Positions 6,053-11,722 of a stretch of 11,722 bases of DNA are shown one piece after another. The translations under genes were made by a program, and so were the position numbers. Within the stretch, counting starts at the first letter, position 1. The number at the start of each line of letters is the position of its first letter. Under the pieces are notes generated by a model. It had not been told where the DNA came from. It worked only from the letters and a program-made list of their open reading frames with translations, and ran no database searches. Source of the stretch: Bdellovibrionaceae bacterium UBA2351 (GTDB lineage: Bacteria > Bdellovibrionota > Bdellovibrionia > Bdellovibrionales > Bdellovibrionaceae); contig DDTZ01000047.1 of NCBI GenBank assembly GCA_002344565.1, forward strand, positions 657 through 12,378, in the 5' to 3' direction.

Positions 6053-7236
6053 TGAAAATTCTATCTTTAGTACTAATATCTTCATTTTTCTTCGGTTATG
6101 CCCATTCGGAAGAAAAGGGATACGAAGAATGCTTTTTAGAAGAGGCTGAACAAAAACGATGTGAAGTAAAAATCGTTGCCGGGAAAAAGGAAGGCAAAGA
6201 AACGTGTCGTGCTTTGGATAACTCGAAAGTTGTTTTGCGAGAGGCGCAGTTTTCAAACGGTAACTTGAATGGACCTTTGATTTGTCGTGATTTTATGAAT
6301 CAGATTTATATGCAGGCGACGTATGCTAACGGTAAACTAACTGGCGAACGTAGAGACTATTCCAAGAGTCGTAGCTGGAAAAATATTAAAGAAGCCTGGA
6401 TGGTAAAGTATTTTGAGAACGGGAAACAAATCGGCGTCGAGCTATTTGCCGATAAAAGTGGAAACGTATTAGAGATTCTTCCTAATTGTTGGGAGAACGG
6501 TGAAACAGGGTCTAATTTTGGGTATTGCTTGGGGTTAAATTACGGCGACTATGATTCAGCCGTGCGCAAACATTTACAAACTGAAATTAGTAAGCGTTTC
6601 AAAGAAATGAATCGCGAGGTTGAGACCAAATACTCGAACGGGAAAATTAAATTCAAAGCACGCTTAGTAAATGGAAGCTACGATGGCGAAGCTATTTGGA
6701 ACTACGAAAGCGGGAAAATTAAAACGAAATTAGTTTACGCTAAAGGTGTTCCGCTGAAGAGTGAAGACTTTTTTGAAAGTGGAAAGCCCGAATCAGTTAA
6801 ACTGTACAAAGATGGTAAACTGGAAAAGAAAGAGTCTTACTACGAAAATGGTAAGCTTTCTGAAATTTTAAAAGTGAGCTATGACAAACATATTCGTAAA
6901 GAAAGAATCGAACGTTTTGACGATAAAGGTTTTCGCCAGTCTGAATATGGATATTTATATGAGTATAACGATTATTGGGGTCAAATGGATGGCCCATATC
7001 GTAGCTACGACAGCAAAGGTGTTTTGGACTACGATGCGACCTTTAAAAAAGGGGAATTGGATGGTAAGGTAACCATCAATTCCATAGACCGCCGGGAAGA
7101 CGAAGTGTGGGCCAATGGTAAGCGGAAAGAGAAAGTAATTTACGACACCAAGACCGGAAAACCGGTCGAAAAAGTCGAGTATATGAACGACGGCTCTGAA
7201 AAAAACCGTACTAAATTAAACGCTCCTAAGGCGTAA
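6052..7236 (+). CDS. Exported YwqK/MORN-like repeat protein
   Basis: This 394-residue protein starts with a clear signal peptide (hydrophobic 3-16, likely cleavage after AHS, 17-19). The body is made of short beta-hairpin-type units of the MORN_2/YwqK style: aromatic-x-x-(N/S/D)-G-K. Unit cores include NGK at 94-96 and 123-125, then a near-regular run at 196, 220, 243 and 266, a spacing of 23-24 residues, with further degenerate units to about 380. Bacterial proteins of this type are often auto-annotated as a YwqK-family antitoxin, but the B. subtilis YwqK is cytosolic and partners an LXG toxin; here the protein is exported and no LXG gene is present, so I do not infer immunity. Cysteines at 27, 37, 52 and 78 precede the repeats. 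GAGGG at 6041-6045, inside the upstream gene, is its ribosome site. Surface or periplasmic binding is a guess. Confidence 0.8.
   Translation: MKILSLVLISSFFFGYAHSEEKGYEECFLEEAEQKRCEVKIVAGKKEGKETCRALDNSKVVLREAQFSNGNLNGPLICRDFMNQIYMQATYANGKLTGERRDYSKSRSWKNIKEAWMVKYFENGKQIGVELFADKSGNVLEILPNCWENGETGSNFGYCLGLNYGDYDSAVRKHLQTEISKRFKEMNREVETKYSNGKIKFKARLVNGSYDGEAIWNYESGKIKTKLVYAKGVPLKSEDFFESGKPESVKLYKDGKLEKKESYYENGKLSEILKVSYDKHIRKERIERFDDKGFRQSEYGYLYEYNDYWGQMDGPYRSYDSKGVLDYDATFKKGELDGKVTINSIDRREDEVWANGKRKEKVIYDTKTGKPVEKVEYMNDGSEKNRTKLNAPKA
6634..6862 (+). repeat. Internal 23-24-residue MORN-like repeats
   Basis: Within the repeat protein gene, a 13-base word CGGGAAAATTAAA occurs twice, 72 bases apart (around 6639 and 6711), encoding the cores of consecutive units NGKIK and SGKIK. 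Two later units (SGK at residue 243, NGK at 266) keep the 23-residue spacing but have diverged at the DNA level. The near-identity of the first pair at DNA level suggests a recent duplication or strong constraint on the array. Confidence 0.6.
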
Positions 7237-7329
7237 AATTGGCGATCTGTTTACTATAGTGACATTCAAAACGGCCAGTAAAATCCAATAGCAGATACTG
7301 CTAGCATGGGATCTGCAGAAAGAATCGGC
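7237..7329 (+). promoter_or_regulatory. Leader region before the DKxxH protein gene
   Basis: This 93-bp gap contains an 8-bp palindrome ACTATAGT (7253-7260), within which TATAGT could be a -10 element, though no convincing -35 is seen. Further on is a perfect inverted repeat, TAGCAG (7289-7294) and CTGCTA (7298-7303), with a 3-base loop, just before an ATG at 7306. A purine-rich stretch GCAGAAAGAA (7315-7324) precedes the ATG at 7330 that I prefer as the start. Separate transcription from the upstream pair is possible but not proven. Confidence 0.3.
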
Positions 7330-8331
7330 ATGAAAACACTTATTTCATGTCTTTCGGTTGTTGTGTTTGCCCTTCCACTCATAGCAGCGGAGGCCGATCA
7401 TTATTCTAAAGCTAATCTTCCCCTACCAGATTCGGCTGAAATTATTAATACCAAAGCTAATCGTTTTCTGCGCCAGGGGTTGGATGAATTAAATCAAAAG
7501 AGTGAATGCTCGGACTCGGTAAAAAGCGAGCTCGAGTTATATGAAAAATTACGAGACTATTTCGCAAATCATAGCCGTGGCCAATTAGTAATCGATATCC
7601 TTCATGATGAGACAGTGCCTTCGCGGGTTATCCCGAAAGGTGAATCTATCTATGGTGGATGGGGCATCGGCGATGGATTTTTATTGGGGCGTCCAGGTGC
7701 AGAAAAAAGTCAACTCGGCCTGATGCCACTTATTCGCATTGGTGAGGTTAGTGTTGGTGTGGATAAACTTGAGCATATGTTTGGAATGGGACTTATTTAC
7801 CACAAACGCCACAATGTTAAGGGTGACTCGCTAACGGATGTTCTAAAAAATGGAATCTTCCGCGAAAAGACTGTACTCGGTGGCAATATGCTTGCGACGG
7901 GTGTTTTTTCCTATGGTGATTTGTCGGCCAACTTCAATGGCATGCGATTTTGGAATCACATGCTTTTAAAAAAGGATGATGTTTTAGGTGCGTCTCATAA
8001 TTTAGGCCCTTACGTTAAATGCGAAGCCGGGCGTTGGAAGCCAACACTAGTTGAAATTGATTTTAGAAATTACGTGGATCATTCCATGGACGAATCTGTG
8101 AACTGTCGTAAGCTAGCCACAAAGAATGGAGTTGAAAAATCCAAGAAAGCGATGGCTGATCGCGGATTTGGAATTGATACCTGCCCAAGCAATTCGGAAG
8201 TTCTTGCGTTAATGTATTCAAAATATAATGTGCCAGTTAAAGGCGATTCGCAAGGACGCACGATTTCCCATTGGATTATTAATTTAAAAGGAATGGGAAA
8301 GGTAAAATATTTTGGTGAGTTTAAAAAATAA
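7330..8331 (+). CDS. Exported protein of unknown function with DKxxH motif
   Basis: I chose the ATG at 7330, giving 333 residues, because it starts a textbook signal peptide (MKTLISC..., hydrophobic to about 18, cleavage near IAA-E, 18-21) and has a purine-rich site before it. An ATG at 7306 would add MGSAERIG in front and lacks a ribosome site. The mature protein is soluble in character. Conserved-looking blocks: a glycine-rich segment with GGWGIGDG (109-116); VGVDKLEHMFGMG (142-154), with D145, K146 and H149; and TGVFSYGDLSANFNGMRFW (190-208), rich in polar residues of catalytic type. The DKxxH block resembles the D-K-x-x-H start seen in VanZ- or YfiM-like proteins, but the rest does not match them as far as I can tell. 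Cysteines at 60, 231, 259 and 285 could form two disulfides. I would expect a periplasmic or secreted role; an enzymatic one is speculation. Confidence 0.78.
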   Translation: MKTLISCLSVVVFALPLIAAEADHYSKANLPLPDSAEIINTKANRFLRQGLDELNQKSECSDSVKSELELYEKLRDYFANHSRGQLVIDILHDETVPSRVIPKGESIYGGWGIGDGFLLGRPGAEKSQLGLMPLIRIGEVSVGVDKLEHMFGMGLIYHKRHNVKGDSLTDVLKNGIFREKTVLGGNMLATGVFSYGDLSANFNGMRFWNHMLLKKDDVLGASHNLGPYVKCEAGRWKPTLVEIDFRNYVDHSMDESVNCRKLATKNGVEKSKKAMADRGFGIDTCPSNSEVLALMYSKYNVPVKGDSQGRTISHWIINLKGMGKVKYFGEFKK

Positions 8332-8348
8332 TTACGATCGAAAAAAAT

Positions 8349-8795
8349 ATGACACGACTTGCGCAAACATCTGATTTAAAAAGTATTGCAGTTTTATTTA
8401 ATAAGTACCGCGAATTTTATAAACAAGAACCTAAGGTCGAAGCCGCCGAGCAGTTTTTAGCTGATCGTTTGAAAAACAAAGAGTCGGTTATTTTTGTTGT
8501 CGAGGATGACGCTGCAGTAATTATTGGTTTCGCACAACTATATCCGTCGTTCTCGTCGGTTTCGTTAAAACGTCTTTGGATTTTGAATGATTTGTTTGTG
8601 GCTAGCGAATATCGTGGTCAAGGCGTAGCCAGGAAACTTCTAGATGCGTGTGTGGCTCATGCGAAAGCGACGGGTGCGCGTGGATTAACATTAAAAACGG
8701 CCCACGATAATATTGAAGCCCAACGATTGTACGAAGCTCACGGGTGGAAGAAGGATACCCAGTATTTTTCGTACAACCTAATTTTTCCTGGTTAG
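8349..8795 (+). CDS. GNAT-family N-acetyltransferase
   Basis: This 148-residue cytoplasmic protein is a single GNAT domain that would transfer acetyl from acetyl-CoA to an amine on an unknown small molecule or protein. Motif A, the acetyl-CoA pyrophosphate loop, is EYRGQGVARKLL (87-98), with the R/Q-x-x-G-x-A pattern at R89, G92 and A94. Motif B follows with N121, A124, L127 and Y128 (NIEAQRLYEAHGW), the usual tail of small-molecule GNAT proteins. The start fits the family (M...R.A...DL), but only an A-rich stretch, not a clear ribosome site, lies upstream, 17 bases after the previous stop; weak coupling to the previous gene is possible. Its TAG (8793-8795) directly abuts the stop of the convergent gene. 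The substrate cannot be read from sequence. Confidence 0.92.
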   Translation: MTRLAQTSDLKSIAVLFNKYREFYKQEPKVEAAEQFLADRLKNKESVIFVVEDDAAVIIGFAQLYPSFSSVSLKRLWILNDLFVASEYRGQGVARKLLDACVAHAKATGARGLTLKTAHDNIEAQRLYEAHGWKKDTQYFSYNLIFPG

Positions 8796-9401
8796 TCAGC
8801 TGTGCATAGCCGATTCTGAGCTTTTTTTCCCGTGAATCGTTTCGTTAGCAAAGTATTTATAGCGGACGACCTTAAAGCACAGATCAGTTCTATGGTTAAA
8901 TTCCTTAACGTAAATGGTTTCTAGTTTTATGCGTTGATCGTTCAGATGGTCAAACAACCGAGTTCCTTTGCCGGCAATGATATTAATTAGTCTGACCTTC
9001 AATGTATCAACGACACCGGCCTCCAGAGCCATTTGAGCGAGTTTTACGCCACCAACAATCACTACATTTTTTTTCTTTGCCGCTGCTCGCGCCATTTTTA
9101 TTGCGTGATAGATACCATCGGTCACAAAGGTGAATTTCAGTTTACTGTTCTGTCCCTTGGTCACGTAATGCGAAGGATTTTCGGTAACGACAAAGGCAGG
9201 AACTTGGTACACGTAGTTGGTAAAGTCATGATTAAATTCGTCATAAAATTCATGATCCATGATAACGGCACCGGTGGAGGCAATCATTTCCGTTAGTGCC
9301 AGTGTGCCTTTTAAGTCGTCGACGGGATAGAGCGAATCTCCATCGCGATCTACAGCAAATCCGTCCAATGACATAGCCACATCCAGTAAAACGTCAGACA
9401 T
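8796..9401 (-). CDS. DHFR-family / RibD C-terminal domain reductase
   Basis: This 201-residue cytoplasmic protein belongs to the dihydrofolate reductase-like superfamily (RibD C-terminal type), NADPH-dependent reductases often annotated simply as dihydrofolate reductase family protein. Numbering from the chosen start, it opens with the typical MSDVLLDVAMSLDGFAVDRDG (M-S-LDG-A block), has the mid-domain VVIVGGVKLAQMALEAGVVD (GG binding the cofactor phosphate, then the AGVVD helix), and ends with the G-x-G-T-R-LF segment. I chose the ATG at 9399-9401 because AAAGGAG lies just upstream (9407-9413 on the minus strand). An upstream in-frame ATG at 9441-9443 would overlap the preceding gene by 29 bp and has no such site. 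It follows the PRTase-family gene by 13 bp. It is not the housekeeping folA; true substrate unknown. Confidence 0.9.
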   Translation of the reverse strand: MSDVLLDVAMSLDGFAVDRDGDSLYPVDDLKGTLALTEMIASTGAVIMDHEFYDEFNHDFTNYVYQVPAFVVTENPSHYVTKGQNSKLKFTFVTDGIYHAIKMARAAAKKKNVVIVGGVKLAQMALEAGVVDTLKVRLINIIAGKGTRLFDHLNDQRIKLETIYVKEFNHRTDLCFKVVRYKYFANETIHGKKSSESAMHS

Positions 9402-9414
9402 AAGGTCTCCTTTC

Positions 9415-10086
9415 CTAATGTGCGAGTTGAATTTTATTCGCACTATTAGCTGGCAGTAGTTCTAAGACTTCTTCGTCAGATAACTGAATGAAATCTTGAT
9501 AGAACTCCCCTACACTTTGAAAATAAGTGGGCTCGTTCAAACAAATCACATCATCGATTTCCTCTCGAAGTCGCCGAGCGGTGTGTCCCGAACAAATAGG
9601 AATTGCCAAGATTATTTTCGAGGCTCCATTTTTACGGGCGTAGTCAACGGCAACACGAGCAGTGACTCCGGTTGCAAGTCCATCATCAACTAGAATTACT
9701 GTTTTGCCTATTAAGGATGTAATCGGTCGTCCTTGCCTATATATTTTCAATCTTCGCGTTATTTCATTTTTTTCGTGCTCAAGTACATTTTGAATCTGTT
9801 CGGGCGTAATTCTAGATAAACCAACCGCTTCTGGATCCATCCAAGAAATGCCGTCTTCGGTTATGGCACCGATTCCGTATTCAGGATGAAATGGATGTCC
9901 AATTTTTCTGACGATTAAAATATCAAACGGAATATTTAGACGTTTTGAAATTTCAGATGCGACGGGAACGCCCCCACGAGGTAAGGCAAGAACTACAGCA
10001 TTCTGCAAATCGACCTTAGGAAGCAGATTGATTTTGGAAGCTAATAAAAAGCCAGCGTTCTGGCGATTAGTGAAGATGTGTTTCAT
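9415..10086 (-). CDS. Phosphoribosyltransferase-family protein
   Basis: This 223-residue cytoplasmic protein has a type I PRTase fold. The PRPP-binding loop VILVDDGLATGVT is at 130-142, with the two aspartates D134 and D135 and the TG turn at 139-140. ALPRGG (34-39) is the early loop that binds pyrophosphate in this family. The 60-110 region carries a hood-like insert with HPFHPEYGIGAITEDG, typical of the PRTase-domain proteins of the Rv0571c type rather than of Apt, Hpt or Upp. Nucleotide salvage cannot be assumed, since many such proteins have no proven substrate. It is first in a two-gene operon with the DHFR-like reductase. A TTGGCA (10116-10121) and TAAGAT (10092-10097) pair with 18-bp spacing lies so close to the ATG that the mRNA may be leaderless; no ribosome site is evident. 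Confidence 0.9.
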   Translation of the reverse strand: MKHIFTNRQNAGFLLASKINLLPKVDLQNAVVLALPRGGVPVASEISKRLNIPFDILIVRKIGHPFHPEYGIGAITEDGISWMDPEAVGLSRITPEQIQNVLEHEKNEITRRLKIYRQGRPITSLIGKTVILVDDGLATGVTARVAVDYARKNGASKIILAIPICSGHTARRLREEIDDVICLNEPTYFQSVGEFYQDFIQLSDEEVLELLPANSANKIQLAH

Positions 10087-10091
10087 AGTCT

Positions 10092-10121
10092 ATCTTAACA
10101 AAAGAGCAGAATCTATGCCAA
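10092..10121 (-). promoter_or_regulatory. Candidate promoter of the PRTase-reductase operon
   Basis: On the minus strand TTGGCA (10116-10121) matches the -35 consensus in 5 of 6 positions and TAAGAT (10092-10097) matches the -10 in 4 of 6, with an 18-bp spacer. The -10 ends 5 bases before the ATG of the PRTase gene, so the start of transcription would be at or inside the first codon. The 8-bp dyad at 10121-10155 touches the upstream edge of the -35. Confidence 0.4.
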
Positions 10122-10195
10122 AGGGGCCATTATTTAAATATTGGCGAGGTCCCTTGATGGTAAAAATGACTCTGCAAATGTCTAAAAATTCCCGA

Positions 10196-10245
10196 TTGAT
10201 AAAAAACAAAATTATATCTCTACCGATTCTAAAAACGAGTAGAGA
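10196..10245 (-). terminator. Possible intrinsic terminator of the monoheme protein gene
   Basis: Read on the minus strand, a 7-bp stem (TCTCTAC at 10217-10223 pairing with GTAGAGA at 10239-10245) with a 15-base loop is followed by a T-rich stretch (complement of the A-rich 10201-10213, including a run of six). It lies about 30 bases after the stop at 10276. The large loop and low GC make it a weak terminator, but position and orientation fit. Confidence 0.4.
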
Positions 10246-10275
10246 ATGTTAAGTTCGTGGCGGGAGATGATAGAG

Positions 10276-11472
10276 TTAGTGAGCGCCTCGCAAGCGAGAG
10301 GAGCTTAGCGCTGCCCGACCACCATATAATGTTTCAAGAGTGTCAGCGGTTTCATTAATCACCCGCTGATTCCACAGCGCCGTGTTTTCGGCATACCCGA
10401 ATGACATTGTAAAATTACTTTTTTGAGCAGGACTCAGATTTTCAAGGTTATAGCGGCTAGAAGCAAATGCCAATCGTTCAGCATATTTATCATATGGCAA
10501 ACCAGGACGAAGCCTTAAGGTCATAGTTCTCACGGGCTGGGCAAAATGACAGCTCATGCATTCTGTTTGAACTGTGCCGGGAATGATTCTTGGGTTTTCG
10601 ACCATATACACCCTGCCCATCATTTCCAAAATTTCGCGCTCGGGTAAGGTCTCTGCTTTTGTCACATCTTCAATTAACGGTTGAAAGTGCTTAGTCGCAA
10701 ATGGCGGAAACCCACCGACGGATACGATATTTGAAAAAAGTCTATTTTTAATTTCTAAATAGGTAAACGGAATATAAGTTTCCCAGTTGCGAAAAGGCTC
10801 TTGAATTGGTTGGAATTCGGGGATAGTTGCGAACTGATTCACTGAAGGTATGTTAGGATTAATTGGCAACTCCCAACCCGCAAAACCATTCGCCCCATCG
10901 CTTTTGCGAGATGATCGGAAGGTCACTCGAAATGCCGGGTCGATGTGCCCCAGTATGATTTTCTTTAGTTCTTGATAGTAGCGACCCGAAAAGCCTTCGG
11001 CTTGGATCGTTGGATTAACTTGTAAAGGCGTACTTCCACGTTGCACGATTCGTCGCAGTCGACGGTTGAGTTCTTCGAGTCGCTTAATGAAATTGGGTAG
11101 ATCCGCAATCGTATGGCTTGAATGGATCGCTGCCTGAGTATAAATGCCGCCATTCATAGGTTTTTGCCAAACCAAGTTTATATATAATTGCCGAACAAAA
11201 TGATCCAGCCTAATACCGATAACTCGAAATCCATCAGTTTGATGGGCCAGAGTCCTTCGTGATCCTATATCTAACTCAAATCCATTAAATAACGTCTGTG
11301 CAGGAAACAGCAATTGACCATCACGAGTTAAATCCGAGGGGTTAATTAATAGGTTTTCTTCTCCAGGCTTTGGCAAAGGCAATAATATAGATATGTCATT
11401 CATGTCTAAATTTTGAGACCAACACAGTGATGAAAACAAAAATGAAAAACAAAGTGTGGTTACAAACTTCAT
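10276..11472 (-). CDS. Exported protein with single C-terminal CxxCH heme motif, unknown family
   Basis: This 398-residue protein has a signal peptide (MKFVTTLCFSFLFSSLCWS, cleavage near 19-20) and is otherwise soluble. Residues about 25-300 contain no cysteine and match no family I know; they look like a mixed fold with an arginine-rich helix at 126-146 (KRLEELNRRLRR). One CxxCH (C305, C308, H309) sits about three quarters along, followed by about 90 residues with M317 and M356 as possible distal ligands. This resembles proteins where a short cytochrome c module is joined to a larger sensor or substrate-binding part, but that is inference. The start is well supported by GGAGG (11478-11482, minus strand) 5 bases before the ATG. 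The last residues include SSSRLRGAH, whose codons contain a CTCGC-AA-GCGAG palindrome. It appears monocistronic. Confidence 0.82.
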   Translation of the reverse strand: MKFVTTLCFSFLFSSLCWSQNLDMNDISILLPLPKPGEENLLINPSDLTRDGQLLFPAQTLFNGFELDIGSRRTLAHQTDGFRVIGIRLDHFVRQLYINLVWQKPMNGGIYTQAAIHSSHTIADLPNFIKRLEELNRRLRRIVQRGSTPLQVNPTIQAEGFSGRYYQELKKIILGHIDPAFRVTFRSSRKSDGANGFAGWELPINPNIPSVNQFATIPEFQPIQEPFRNWETYIPFTYLEIKNRLFSNIVSVGGFPPFATKHFQPLIEDVTKAETLPEREILEMMGRVYMVENPRIIPGTVQTECMSCHFAQPVRTMTLRLRPGLPYDKYAERLAFASSRYNLENLSPAQKSNFTMSFGYAENTALWNQRVINETADTLETLYGGRAALSSSRLRGAH

Positions 11473-11722
11473 GACCGCCTCCGAAACGTACTTTTAAGCT
11501 ATTGAGTGACTTAAAAAATGTCATCTGCATTTTGCGCGCCGATTTTCAAATGGCTTTGGTTTGCATCTTGTGAGTCGTATCTTCCTAGCCATGACATTTT
11601 GTCTGCCAGATTGTCCCAACTCCCGAAATAGGGAGTGAAGGCGGAAACTAAAAATTAGCACTAAACTAATTTTCTAAAGCTTTTGATTTTCAAAAATTTT
11701 TTGAAAGAGTAGATGGCGGAGA
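11473..11722. promoter_or_regulatory. 250-bp regulatory-looking region with many inverted repeats
   Basis: This region has no long gene. It holds the ribosome site of the monoheme gene and must hold its promoter, although I find no clear -35/-10 pair. Dyads seen: AAAATGTCAT (11515-11524) with its exact inverted copy ATGACATTTT (11591-11600); ACTCCC-GAAATA-GGGAGT (11619-11636); AAAATTAG-CACTAAA-CTAATTTT (11651-11673); and a 19-base AT palindrome at 11688-11706 with 9-bp arms around one base. The 10-base word GATTTTCAAA also repeats at 11541 and 11685. These could be operators for divergent genes; none matches a regulator site that I can name. Confidence 0.4.
11713..11722 (+). CDS. Possible start of a divergent gene at the window edge
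   Basis: ATG at 11713 begins M-A-E and runs off the window. A purine-rich GAAAGAG (11703-11709) sits 3 bases before it, which is rather close for a ribosome site. Only three codons are visible, so nothing can be said about the product. The call rests on the divergent layout and the dyad-rich region just before it. Confidence 0.2.

Larger units (their letters stand above)
10087..10275. other. Intergenic region between two minus-strand genes
   Basis: This 189-bp gap holds the probable terminator of the upstream monoheme gene and the promoter of the PRTase gene, both described separately. It also has a stem, AAGGGGCC (10121-10128) with GGTCCCTT (10148-10155), 8 bp including one G.U pair, whose 19-base AT-rich loop contains ATTTAAAT. 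A 45-codon plus-strand reading frame begins at ATG 10115 and ends at 10252; it is basic, has no recognisable domain, and runs through both stems, so I do not call it as a gene. Confidence 0.45.

Noticed and set aside
6052..7236. Toxin-antitoxin system (YwqK antitoxin)
   Set aside because: The repeat style fits YwqK, but the protein has a signal peptide and no LXG or other toxin gene is next to it.
7306..7329. Upstream start for the DKxxH protein, adding MGSAERIG
   Set aside because: No ribosome site precedes it, and the extra residues would only extend the front of an already complete signal peptide.
8796..8830. Intrinsic terminator for the acetyltransferase gene, based on the T7 run at 8822-8828
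   Set aside because: No stable GC stem directly precedes the T-run; the region is coding sequence of the convergent reductase gene.
9402..9443. Upstream start for the DHFR-like reductase, adding 14 residues
   Set aside because: The added residues are basic and unlike the family start, it would overlap the preceding gene by 29 bp, and the strong AAAGGAG site belongs to the later ATG.
10115..10252. 45-residue basic plus-strand reading frame with a purine stretch before its ATG
   Set aside because: It spans a candidate promoter and a candidate terminator of the minus-strand genes and shows no domain, signal peptide or membrane segment. It could be a small protein but I see no positive support.

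Overview
The window looks like a chromosomal piece of a Gram-negative, AT-leaning bacterium. Almost every base is coding, operons are short, and there are many exported proteins, including two with c-type heme motifs and one YwqK/MORN-like repeat protein. This mix would suit a member of the Bdellovibrionota or a related deltaproteobacterial-type lineage, but that is inferred from gene style and no marker gene is present to prove it. The first 16 bases are not genomic: they match the 3' end of the Illumina sequencing adapter, so the left edge is a contig end and the first gene is cut there artificially.

Layout. (1) 17-429, minus: the N-terminal part of an AlkB-type membrane di-iron hydroxylase, cut off in front of its second histidine box. 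(2) 560-4451, plus: an operon of a POT-family proton-coupled peptide transporter, then kefF and kefC, the glutathione-gated potassium efflux system and its flavoprotein subunit. kefF appears to begin at a rare ATT codon; kefF and kefC overlap by 4 bp. (3) 4448-5146, minus: a probable monoheme lipoprotein whose stop codon shares the palindrome CTAG with the kefC stop. (4) 5213-8331, plus: three exported proteins: a six-cysteine protein with a charged coiled-coil tail, a MORN-like repeat protein coupled to it by a 1-bp overlap, and an uncharacterised protein with a D-K-x-x-H motif. (5) 8349-8795, plus: a GNAT acetyltransferase, ending base-to-base against the convergent gene. (6) 8796-10086, minus: a PRTase-family protein followed by a DHFR/RibD-like reductase, a two-gene operon. 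(7) 10276-11472, minus: a secreted protein of unknown function with one CxxCH motif near its C-terminus. (8) 11473-11722: a 250-bp region rich in inverted repeats, with a possible start of another plus-strand gene at the very edge.

Best-supported functional unit: POT-KefF-KefC, which joins peptide uptake with protection against electrophiles by K+ efflux and cytoplasmic acidification. Least understood units: the exported gene cluster at 5213-8331 and the two monoheme proteins. I see no CRISPR array, IS element, tRNA or rRNA. I did not find a convincing defence or mobile system; the novelty here is in uncharacterised envelope proteins and a few unusual gene boundaries.
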